This document shows, piece by piece, positions 38,221-47,906 of a stretch of 64,000 bases of DNA (position 1 is its first letter; each line of letters begins with the position of its first letter). This DNA comes from Meandrina meandrites. Taxonomy: Eukaryota; Cnidaria; Anthozoa; Scleractinia; Meandrinidae. The notes under the pieces are model-generated. The model saw only the letters and a list, made by a program, of their open reading frames with translations, was not told the origin of the DNA and did not search any database. The DNA lies in NCBI GenBank assembly GCA_963693305.1, contig OY855910.1:16412862-16476861 (forward strand). Direction: 5' to 3'. A program made the position numbers and the translations under genes.

Positions 38221-39234
38221 GATGGTTAACAGCTGCCTTTGCGGCGAAGTATACGTATGTCAATATATACGCAAATGCTTTTATTCTGCATCCTCGATTT
38301 CCTTTTCACAGGAAGAAGATGAAGTTTTCCCCATAAACAACTTGCTAGCCAATGTCCACTCAAGTATGTGCCGCGTAACCACCGAGTATTTATGAAATGA
38401 CAGAAAGTAAGCATGTTGCGTCTCTTATTCAGAGCCTTTAGGCAGCCTTCGTCCATTATTTCAGCATAGTCTAATGTACAGCGTACGATCAGTGCGAATT
38501 TCAATTTAAAATTTTAGACAGTTTCAATGTGAGAATTTTTCGGAAAGTTACTTCCCTGGGGCAAAACATATTTATGTCCTGTTTTTCATACAAGTGTTCT
38601 GGAGGCTAATTCGTTCGAGGGCCAAAATTAGAAACAGTGGTTGTTTATCATCTACGAAAAAATTCGGAAGTTTCGACTGGGATCCAATGATAAGAGACTA
38701 ATTTTGAGTAAGAAATACCCAATCGACTAACAAAGAAAGCAAAAAGAAACTGAAGGGGTCAAAGCGCTACAATGGGTAAACAATTAACAAAAAACCCCAA
38801 ACAACGAATTTCTTTGAAGTGCTTCAAGATTTAAACCTTCCCCCACCCATTCCCCACTCACTTTATATTTGAAATAACGTAAAGATGAAGGTCACTCTCG
38901 AGACTGGTTCATTTGTTTTGCCAAACATTTTGTCAATGAGTCTGCTTTCAAGCTACGACTCTTATCGGCCGATTTGCCCAAAAAATTAATCAATAATCGA
39001 ACCATTTGTCAGACGGTGCGAATAGATTGAAAATGTCTTAGTGAATAATCGCTTTATGATGACGAACATCTGTTAGAAACGACGGCGGCGGTGTGTTGTT
39101 GCAAGAGTAAACAAGGAAAAAGCGAGGAAAATGTTGAGTTTATAAGCGTCTGTAAGGCTGGCGGACGGTCAAGCAAGAGGTTTCTTGTGAACTTCTACTG
39201 ATCTAAATATATTGTTTCCCACGTATTCTCCCTG

Positions 39235-39545
39235 AATTGAAATATGGAGCGCAGTCAAGGGATCCGTTCCTGTAGTCAGTTTACGAAACATTCAACCTTC
39301 ATAAGCATCGTCGAACTTTGTTTTCGATTTTCCAATAGCATCAAGGAAAAATAACTTTTTTTCTTGCTAGTATGGATGCCGTCTGCAGTTCCTTTGTCGC
39401 CGTCTATGTCTCCTTTTCCTAAGCACAGCATGCTTAATGAAGAGGCATTCCATGAAAATACAAATTATTAGGAGGCTCATATTCAGCATTTACAAGATTT
39501 AGATACAAGACAATAATAGCCAAAGCCATGAAGGAACAACTACTT
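39235..39545 (-). pseudogene. Broken copy of secreted-protein ORF
   Basis: Homologous to the ORF at 55232-55516 but codon 3 is TAG (ATGAAGTAG) and a one-base shift follows. A downstream ATG could still start a 31-codon frame, MALAIIVLYLNLVNAEYEPP and onwards, which keeps a signal-peptide-like stretch but stops at the point where the intact copy continues with LYKR. Probably non-functional. Confidence 0.65.
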
Positions 39546-40050
39546 CATCTGACCACATTTTCACCCTTGATATGTATTATACTTTATTTTTTCCACCACA
39601 TATGATTTACACATATTGATATACATCTGCTGTAACATATAATGACAGATTTTTAGCAAGCACTACCGAGCTTCGCCATGGCATTTAAATTGTATATGTT
39701 ATGTATATGTTATGAGTGTTTACATAGGGACTGTTGGCTTGTTAAGTGGGACCGGAACAGGACCGAAAACATTTGGCAAAACAATTGGTGAATGCCAAAT
39801 CTTAATCAGTTTTCTAAGACCAAATTAAAAAATCCACTTTCAGCCTTCCCCCTTACTTGCAATTCATACAAAGAAACGCGCAGTAATAGTCTATTTTGAC
39901 AAATTCGTGAGAGATGTCAAAATGTGAACATTTTCAACATTACTTGCGGCTAAAACCCTTAAATTTGGATTGACAAAGGAACCATTGTGTTTTATTCCTC
40001 CTGAATTTTATGAGCCAAATAAAATTCGCTGTTGTGAATGTCGATCAAAG

Positions 40051-41187
40051 TCAAACCGCAGTCGACTGTGATAAACGTTTGCTATAAATAGAAGTTGCTG
40101 AAGTTTGCATACGACGACTTCCTTCTTCCGCTGATAATTTGCGGCTGCCGACAAATACTGATATTCGCTTAAGACCGTTCCAAAAATTTTTGTTGAAAAT
40201 AAAACAAATACAAGGATTTATAGCGCTCCACGAATGCAGCATAAAGGTAGCAATAAACGGAATCACCTTGTGGAATGCACAAATGGGTGGCGCTTCCCAA
40301 TTCCACACAAAAACTAAACTAAACGTAAGCATAAGCAGTGGCATCATACAAACAACGAAGGCAATGATTATGGCCACTGACATACGGATAATTTTTTTGT
40401 GTTGTTGATCACGACGACCTTGATGACAGGATAACTGCTCTTTGGATCTCTTGTTCTTTCTTTTCAACGTCCACGCTATTGTGCCATATACGATGGCTAA
40501 CAAACAGACGGGAACAAGGACGAAAGTGATGAAAGTCGCTGTGACGTATCTGTTGTGTGTTTTTCTATGGTCAAATGCTGGTCTCCAGTCTTGCCGGCAA
40601 TATGTCTGATTCTCGTAGGGGACTAGTCTGAAAGTGTAGAAATAATGTGCGTGAACTGCAATGGCGATAATCCACGTACACCCGATGCTGATTAAACGTG
40701 CTTTTGGGGAGATGAGTTTGGCCTTCAGTGGAAAGACAACAGCGATAAACCTGTCCATTGAAATAAGCAGTAGGCTTTCAATGGAAACAACAAGAGAAAC
40801 ATCAGGTAAAAAGTAGGACAATTTGCACAAAATGTTTCCTAGTATCAACGGACTGTCAACCTTCCAAGAATGAGACCTTGAAATGATCCCTACGATTGTG
40901 ATAGGCATGATGGTCAACGGATTAAAGAGGTCGGAGAAGGCCATGTTGAAAACAAAGAAGTTGATCGATTTTCGCAAGTGCTTGTTCTTGTAAACGATCA
41001 GAGTGATTAAGATATTTCCAACTAAAGAAACGCTTAAAATGGCGAAATAAGCCACGGATTTGATAACCACTTCCACTGTGGAATCATCTACAAGACAATT
41101 CTGACTGCTGTTGTTTTGAGCGTTTGCTGTGGTAACTGAAATGTTCTTGATGAGCGCCAATTCCAGGGATGAACTTTTGTTGAACAT
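40051..41187 (-). CDS. Rhodopsin-class (family A) GPCR, paralogue 1
   Basis: Single-exon 378-residue receptor in the plasma membrane; the sequence style suits the neuropeptide-receptor branch of class A, ligand unknown. Seen in the protein: N-glycosylation sites at the N-terminus (NIS, NNSS), N58 in helix 1 (VGNIL), D86 in helix 2 (NMAFSD), C121 at the start of helix 3 and C197 in loop 2 for the usual disulfide, DRF at 145-147 in place of DRY, P283 in helix 6 (CMMP in place of CWxP), and NPCICF at 324-329 in place of NPxxY. The third loop is basic (LKRKNKRSKEQ, GRRDQQHKK). The C-terminus ends STAV, a class I PDZ-ligand pattern. The start is the first ATG of an uninterrupted frame and is conserved in paralogue 2. 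Close paralogue at 56926-58059; relic at 37.9 kb. Confidence 0.93.
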   Translation of the reverse strand: MFNKSSSLELALIKNISVTTANAQNNSSQNCLVDDSTVEVVIKSVAYFAILSVSLVGNILITLIVYKNKHLRKSINFFVFNMAFSDLFNPLTIMPITIVGIISRSHSWKVDSPLILGNILCKLSYFLPDVSLVVSIESLLLISMDRFIAVVFPLKAKLISPKARLISIGCTWIIAIAVHAHYFYTFRLVPYENQTYCRQDWRPAFDHRKTHNRYVTATFITFVLVPVCLLAIVYGTIAWTLKRKNKRSKEQLSCHQGRRDQQHKKIIRMSVAIIIAFVVCMMPLLMLTFSLVFVWNWEAPPICAFHKVIPFIATFMLHSWSAINPCICFIFNKNFWNGLKRISVFVGSRKLSAEEGSRRMQTSATSIYSKRLSQSTAV

Positions 41188-41639
41188 GTTACACTATAAT
41201 ATTGTACTCTTTCGGTGTTCGCTCCGGTTGACTAGCTGTGTATCCTTTGAAGGTGCAGATGAAGCAAACGTCTCGTTAAATAACAGACAGCTTTATACTT
41301 GAGGTAATTATCCAATATGGTAATCATCCAAGATTGCCCTTTAACAATAAATATGCTTGTTAGAATTTCTTTTTGCCTGGAGGGTACATGACTTTCTTAT
41401 CCTTTTTCATTATTATAAATCGAAGAGACAATTTGGATCAATGGGCTTTGCGTTCTAAACTAATTGGTCAACAGTTGGCTTGAAGAGTCTTTCGGAAAGT
41501 TACATCCCCAGGGCATGACATTTTTGTATATTGTTTCAGTAAGAAAGAAACAAAGGTAATTGGTGTCCAGCCAGTAACAATGTATAAAGCAGCCATTTAA
41601 TGGTGTGTTATAAAAGCCTATTTGTTGTAAAGCCAATTC

Positions 41640-41985
41640 TAGAAATGGATAAACATGTTGCTGTTTTATGTTACCGTATTTAAACTTGTCAATATTGTTC
41701 CCTTTCGGTGTTCACTATATTGGTTACCTGTGTTTCCTGAGAAGATGCAGATGAAACAAACGGAACATTAAATAACAGACAGCTTTATACTTAAGGTAAT
41801 TACCCAATATGGTAATAATCCAAGTTACAATAAAAGGTACTTTTTAGAATGTATGTTTGCGTTGAGAGTACATGACTTTTTTCCCGGTTTTCATTATAAA
41901 AATCGGAGAGACAAGTTGGCGCTGGAGAAAATGAATGGGTTATGTGTTTTAAACTAATTGGTCAACAGTTCAGGTCAAAAGTCCA
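41640..41985 (-). repeat. Duplicated GPCR 5' flank without a gene
   Basis: Repeats the 5' flank of paralogue 1 about 490 bp further upstream. Shared: CTTTCGGTGTTC, ATAACAGACAGCTTTATACT, CAATATGGTAAT and AAACTAATTGGTCAACAGTT at 41195-41480 and again here. No receptor coding sequence follows, so it is a relic of tandem duplication. Confidence 0.8.
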
Positions 41986-42051
41986 CTGGCGCGGAGGAAG
42001 TGATTTGATGGTTTTCATATGCATGGTTATTATAAGCCTGTCTGAAAAACC

Positions 42052-42087
42052 CCAATAGCGAATAGTCGCGATTAGCGAATAGTACGA
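42052..42087 (+). repeat. GAATAGTCGC array 1
   Basis: About three degenerate units (AATAGCGAATAGTCGCGATT then AGCGAATAGT) directly inside the left end of the composite element. Confidence 0.8.
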
Positions 42088-42089
42088 AT

Positions 42090-42171
42090 AACAATTATTC
42101 CATGAGCCCACGTTGGATACGAGGTGCTAAATAGCGACTCGTATCCAACAAGAGTGAATGGAATAATTGTT
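42090..42171. repeat. Compound palindrome beside array 1
   Basis: Nested inverted repeats: AACAATTATTCCAT pairs with ATGGAATAATTGTT, and GTTGGATACGAG pairs with CTCGTATCCAAC, around a 14-base centre. Confidence 0.9.
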
Positions 42172-42596
42172 TTCTTAAATTCTTTTTTAGTATAAATCAA
42201 CTGGGCATTTAATTTTGATGTAAACCAAGTGAACGTTTTAGGAGACGGGAAAATTTGTGGCGCGGTGTTCACTTCTTGAGTTGAATGAAACACGCGAGGA
42301 AAGCGAGCGAGAGAGTTTTCTTCTGAAGACTTTCCTTGGACAATCTTGTCATGAATCGTCTTTTCATCCTGGAAAATATCTTTTCGGGAAATTATACGCC
42401 TTGTTCAAGACGAGCGAAGCAAGTGTTTACATATTGTACTTGTTAACGGCTCCACGGCTGTTATCAAGACTACTAAATAAAGCTAAAACGAAATTGTATT
42501 CAGAGTCGATGAAGTTTATTGAAGTATAAAAGGACAACATCAAGATTGAAAGGAAACAAACTTGACTGAAGTGCTGAGCCTAATTTTACGTCGAAC

Positions 42597-43063
42597 ACTT
42601 AATGAAATTGTGTCAGTTTTCTGGTCTTCCCGTAAATTATTTGCTGCTTTTCTTCTTCGTTCAGTCACTCTTGTTGTACAGTTACAAGTATTTTTAATTA
42701 AACATTTCGCATCAATCCTTTCAGTTTTACGAAGTTGAGTCAACTATGGCATTTTTGTGGTATTTGTGTGGTTTTAGGGAAGGCACTGTCGATTATTTCT
42801 TGTATTAGCTTATAAAGCTCGCCACTTAATGAAATTGTGTCAGTTTTCTGGTCTTCCCGTAAATTATTTGCTGCTTTTCTTCTTCGTTCAGTCGCTCTTG
42901 TTGTACATTTACAAGTATTTTTAATTAAACATTTCACATCAATTCTTTCAGTTTTACGTAGTTGGGTAAACTATGGCATTTTTGATTTTTGTGGTATTTG
43001 CGTGGTTTTAGGGAAGGCACTCCCGATTATTTCTTGTAACAAAGCTCTTGTATAAAGCTCGCC
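42597..43063. repeat. Tandem duplication, two units of about 227 and 240 bp
   Basis: Unit 1 (42597-42823) and unit 2 (42824-43063) both begin ACTTAATGAAATTGTGTCAG and end in AAAGCTCGCC, with few differences. On the minus strand each keeps an open frame containing TERRRKAANNLREDQKTDTI; function unknown. Confidence 0.9.
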
Positions 43064-43241
43064 AAAATTGCCATTTTTCTGATGGAACTTTCGCTTCCCG
43101 CAGGAAAATTTTACGCTGAGCGGCACTTGCCACTCTCGTTTCCCATATAAGGTCAAACATAGGTACATTGGCTGATAACCGGGATTCAGAAAACCAATTA
43201 CAAAGCTAGAAATGCAATATCCGAGGTTGAGAATTTAATAA

Positions 43242-43372
43242 TGACGAATAGTCGCGAATAGTAGTTGAATAGTCGCAAATAGTGACGAATAGTGGCGAAA
43301 AGTGGCGAATAGTAACAAGTAGTCGACAATAGTTGCGAATAGTCGTTGAATAGTCGCGAATTGGGACAATAG
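43242..43372 (+). repeat. GAATAGTCGC array 2
   Basis: About twelve degenerate 10-11 bp units such as GAATAGTCGC, GAATAGTGGC and GAATAGTAAC, same orientation as array 1. The minus-strand ORF across it is a by-product. Confidence 0.92.
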
Positions 43373-45644
43373 ACGAAACTTTAATTTTGTTCAGCACTGG
43401 TAGCGATTGGTTGAAATTGATCAAGTGGAGAATTAAAAATCATCAGTTGGCGCTGATGGGTTCGGCTAAATAGCACAAAGATGTATTGTTCCCAAGGCAA
43501 GTATTCTTTTGAATTTTATCGTTTGTGCAGTTGTTGCAGTGCAGTTTGTAGTTGTTATTAATTTACCGCGCAAGACATTGTGCTTCATACCCCTTTTAGT
43601 CAGTTTTTGAGGTTGGTGCAGCATTTTTATACGTTCATTTAATATATAGAACCAGGCAGGCCTAAAAGCGGAGCTCCCATTTATAAATATTTGGCTTGAG
43701 TTTACGGTGTTTCCAAATAAGAAGCTGGACTATTTCTAAGCGTATATGGTGGCCCATATAGGTACAAGACTATATAACTACACAAGAAATTTGTTCACAT
43801 GAAAATGAAATATATTGAGGTACAACAAAATAAACTCACGCTAATATAAAATGGCATCTTCAAAACAGTCAAGGCAAAAAAAAAACAACTCAAGGCAAAA
43901 AGAATACGGCGAAACAAAGTCAACTCGCAGCTAAAGAAAATGAGCTCACAGAAAAAAGAAAATCACGGCCGCAAAACAAACGTAGCAAATGCATTGTGAG
44001 CCGGCTATGTGAGTTATTTTAAAGCCGCTTTTCGTGTAAGAGTTGTGGCAGTCTGTGATTTAGTTTACAATGTAGTTTTGGTTGCATGACTAAGCTTAAC
44101 ATTCTGCTTTATCGTACAAGTTGCTTCATACCTTAGAAAATTTTATGCAGAGAACGGAATAAATTTCTTTCGTTTCTGGTAAGCAAATATGCGGTAGAAA
44201 AAGTCTGAACTCACTCACCCAAGCCCAGGTAACTCGCAACGAAACCAGCGTAAATATTCGTTTCCGAATCTAAAATCGCGTGTACGAAATTTCAACACAC
44301 TCACTGAAATAAGAAAAATGCAAGCGAGTAGTTGGTTAATAAATCGGTTTAATATAGATATAAACAGATTCTCACAATAAAATTAGACTTAAGCTCAGTG
44401 TAGACATTTACGTTTGTTACCTCACATTTGGAGTAGGCTTGTAAATTCTCCAGGGCAAAGCGTTCAAACCAGCACAATAATGTTGGAAACGAACACGCCA
44501 GTTTAATTGTAAGCTTCAGCTCCAGCTCCACCGACATATACATATCAATTATCAGCGAAGATCAATCTCTTTCATCAACCTTGACCGGCTCTGAGCTCAC
44601 TTTTAATTAAGCTCATTTTCAGCTCATAATCAGTCGCAGGGACCGTAGACAGTCAGTGCTTCAACTCCCGCTGTTTTTGACTTGTAGTCCGATGTCATGT
44701 TCAGGTCGCCAGTAATTTAGGATCTTACCCTTAAGAGGTTCTCCTAAATCATTTGGCATAGGTTTTCATGCTTTAAAAGAGTAAATAAAGCGAGAAATAA
44801 TTACGAAGGTCTATGTTTTCCAGCACGCTTTCTTCTTGTTTTTCAGCTGTTTTCATTCAGCCTTGAAAGCGAACAACGTGCCAACAATTTTGCCGCCTTT
44901 TAATACAATCGCTTCGTTTAAGTTGAAATGAAAAGTCTAGATCATTTTTTAACAGGAGAAAAAAAAACTCCGAAGTAATGCAGTGTTCTTACAAATTTCT
45001 TTCTTTTTTCCATTTTAACTTAGCTTCGGTGTTGCCGCTGAAAAAAGGTTAGTCCTGTCAAACCGTAATATTGGGCATTAAAATTTAGCCTTTTCAGCCG
45101 TCTTGTCAGCCTTTAATTTGTCTTTTGCCTTATATTGCCTTTCCTTATATCGTAAGGGGGTGTCAGTGTCGCTTTAAGTGTAGAGCCAGTCCAATGTTTA
45201 CCTTAAATTATGAAAGTAATGCGATAACTCGCCGATTTTTTAACCTTCTTTCTTGGAACCTTCCTTTTATGTGATATATAATTATATATTTTTTACCGGT
45301 TTCACTTGTAACAATAATAATAATAATGATAATAATAATAAATAAATGTTTCTAATTCTTAATAATAACAAATAACAGTTTCTTTTTCTATCTGGATTGG
45401 TTTCTCGAGATTCCATAAAGCGTTCAGGTCTATAGGAAAGTTTTCGCCCGGGTAGGTTCGCTTCCTCTTAAACTCAACCAATTCGCTCAGGGTGCAGAGG
45501 ATAACAAACAAGAGGCATTCCAAGTTACCAAAACCAACTGGAACCCATTTTTTATCCGTGGTCGGTATATGCTGAAAAGTAAATAGATCAGTCGAAGACA
45601 TTGAGCCAAGTTGATCAGTAATAGAGAGCACTCTGGTCTCAAAT
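43373..45644. other. Interior of composite region, mostly unrecognised
   Basis: No recognisable domain. A 90-codon minus-strand frame at 45359-45631 (containing ECLLFVILCTLSELVEFKRK) has no identifiable similarity and may be chance. An AAT microsatellite lies near 45311-45345. Confidence 0.45.
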
Positions 45645-45750
45645 CGTCACTATTCGCGATCGCTATTATTAACGACTATTCGTCACTATTCGCAACTATT
45701 CGGGATATTCGTCACTATTCAACGACTATTCGCCACTATTCGCGACTATA
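45645..45750 (-). repeat. GAATAGTCGC array 3 (reverse orientation)
   Basis: About ten degenerate units seen on the plus strand as GCGACTATTC-type repeats, inverted relative to arrays 1 and 2. Confidence 0.92.
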
Positions 45751-45776
45751 TAAACAACAGCCTCCATTTGGCGAGA

Positions 45777-45909
45777 AAATATGCACGGATATTTGTCCGC
45801 GGACATTATTTGTTTCGAGAAGCGAACAGTTTTCAGAGAGCGAAGCTCGAGGAAAACTGTGAGCTTCGAGGAACAGATAATGTCCGAGGACAAATATCCG
45901 TGCATATTT
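45777..45909. repeat. Long palindrome beside array 3
   Basis: AAATATGCACGGATATTTGT then CC pairs with GG then ACAAATATCCGTGCATATTT; the pairing continues inwards (GGACATTAT with ATAATGTCC, CGAGAAGC-like with GCTTCGAG). Total span about 133 bp. Confidence 0.93.
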
Positions 45910-46122
45910 TTGAAGCCAAATGGATGCTATTGTGTTTATTATCCTTCAAATATTTTTTTACAAGGCCGCATTTTGGGAGACCTTTTCTTAAAGCTTTTAA
46001 ACGTCAAAGAAAATCTGTCAGCGCTCAAAATATTATTAGTCTGCTCAAAGTGTTTAGTTTTCTTCATTTTAACGATTTACTCAGGATAAAAGCTAAACGT
46101 GCGAACGTAATTCGCAGAGTTT

Positions 46123-46174
46123 CAAAACTGGGGAATATCACTTGGGGAATATCATCTGATATTCCCCAGTTTTG
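46123..46174. repeat. Hairpin upstream of recombinase gene
   Basis: CAAAACTGGGGAATATCA pairs perfectly with TGATATTCCCCAGTTTTG around a 16-base centre. About 240 bp upstream of the recombinase exon 1 ATG. Confidence 0.92.
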
Positions 46175-46416
46175 GCTGCATCACGTGACGTGTTTAGACC
46201 AATCACGCGCGCGCAAAATATTTGATGGATTATAATCGTTATAACCCACCGATTAATTTTTGAGCAATTTTATTGGCTATTTTGAGTCACGTGGTACAAA
46301 ATCGGAGCGGTATCACGCAATAACCCCCGTCCGAAGCGATATTTGTCGTCCGATTTTTCGATCACAATTAAGGAACGGAAACATTCAGTGTTCAGTGTTT
46401 TCTTTATTTAATTTCC

Positions 46417-47814
46417 ATGGAAAACAAACAAACTCGTTTTATAGAATCTAGTGACGCTCAAATAAAGGAAGTTGTTGCAAATTGGTTCCGGAAAACACAA
46501 AAAAATCGACAAAATGCGCAGTTAACGTATTTGAAGGTGAGTAATTAAAAGTTACGAGCAGCAATTCAGTCCGCGAACTTAAATTGAGTCATTTTACGTG
46601 GTCACAACTGTGGTAATAAAATAGAATAACAACAAAGTATTTTAGACTTACTCTGAAAAAACCGTTCTTGTCCAACTTTTAGCACGGAGGAAAGAGAGGA
46701 ATATTGCAAACACGCTTGAAAGTATGGAGCCTGCCGAATTGTCAGCAATGTTAAAAAACTTTTACGTGGAAGCCAAAAATGTTGAAGTAAACCATACAGT
46801 CGCAACACGATGAAAGCAATTCGTTCTGGTCTTGACAGATTTTTGTCCGGCTTCCCTCAAAGAAAGCCATTTTCCATAATTCGAGATAGGGAGTTCAAGC
46901 CAGCGAATGAAGCTCTCGATGCATCTCTAAACGATCTCGCGCGACAGGGGTCGATCTCCTCTACAAAGTACAAGCGTCCAATATCCAAAGAAGACCTTGA
47001 AGCCCTTTATGCCGCCAACCAACTCGGCCTGGATACTTCGGAAAGTCTCGTAAATACAGCCTGGTTCTACACAGTTCTATACTTTGGTAAAAGTGGCCGT
47101 GAAAACCAACGGGCTATGAAACCGCAAGACTTGCAACTGAAAACAACAACTGGCGGCCATAAGTACTTCATCATGAATGAAAGAGCAACGAAGAATCATC
47201 GTGGTGGTACCAACGACAACGAAGATGAAACTCAGTCTGTAATGATGGCATGGCCTGGAAACCCCCGCTGTCCTGTGACCTGTCTCGAGAAATATTTGGC
47301 GAAAAGAGAACCACAATGCGATGCTCTGTGGCAGAAACCCAAAAACCACAACGCGAGTTCATTCTCCTCTACTAACGATATCTGGTTCTGCAACGTACCT
47401 ATGGGAAAACACAAGCTTGAAAATCTGCTCACGGATATGTGCAAGAAAGCTGGTATGACACAAGTTTATACTCCTCATTGCATAAGAGCCACGTCGGTTA
47501 CTGTTCTGAAAGCAGCAGGTTTGGAAAACTGCCGAGTGAAAAGTGTAACGGGCCATGCAAGTGACAAGTCCATCGAGTCTTACAGTACGCGACCAACCAT
47601 CGAGCAGCAGTTCGAGTCATCTGCAGTAGTCAGCCGATTTCTAACGCAGCAGAACTCTGTTCAGCCTGTCCTGAGAGCGGTTCCACCTCAAGCAACTTCA
47701 TCATTTTCAGCCACCTCCTCGTCCCCCATTCACCAGCAACAATTTAATAACAATTTGCAGCGTAACAGCTGTTGTAAAATTATTTCTTCGAGCGCCGAGT
47801 TTTCGAGTTTTTGA
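46417..47814 (+). CDS. Crypton-like tyrosine recombinase, with frameshift
   Basis: A DNA strand-exchange enzyme of the transposon-type tyrosine recombinases, related to the Crypton-derived families behind ZMYM, QRICH1 and KIAA1958. The main frame (46810-47814, 334 residues) has the full catalytic set: R97 in YFGKSGREN, H223 and R226 in TPHCIRATS, H249 in VTGHASDKS and nucleophile Y258 in IESYSTR; K118 or K128 may be the beta-strand lysine. Upstream, 46417-46536 reads as a first exon (MENKQTRFIESSDAQIKEVV and onwards) ending at a GTGAGT donor, and 46684-46790 encodes the usual N-terminal helix block (ESMEPAELSAMLKNFYVEA). That block is one base out of frame with the following YSRNTMKAIRSGLDRF, and TGA at 46783 blocks the main frame upstream. 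So the gene is either recently inactivated or has a base error here. The exon 1 to exon 2 junction is uncertain. The Q/S-rich C-terminal tail is low complexity. Confidence 0.85.
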
Positions 47815-47906
47815 TCGAGGGGGCGTTGTAACAGCATATTTTACATGACAGTCTGTCAAGTTTATATCCAATCGCAATTTAAAAAATGTTTTAAACTAAT
47901 GATTAA

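Larger units (their letters stand above)
38690..41330 (-). repeat. Segmental duplication unit A (receptor plus 3' flank)
   Basis: Collinear with 54880-58190. Matches occur all along it: AAGAAATACCCAA near 38720 and 54895, the secreted-ORF region at 39235-39545, GGACTGTTGGCTTG near 39728, the GPCR gene and its 5' flank. Flanks are much more diverged than the GPCR coding region. Confidence 0.85.

Noticed and set aside
43242..43372. CRISPR-like regular repeat
   Set aside because: Units are 10-11 bp without spacers, in a eukaryotic context; it is a minisatellite.
43206..43424. 72-codon minus-strand ORF with YSTTIRDYS repeats
   Set aside because: Translation of the GAATAGTCGC array.
45768..46235. 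155- and 102-codon overlapping plus-strand ORFs
   Set aside because: They translate the two arms of a long palindrome and the hairpin; no independent coding signal.
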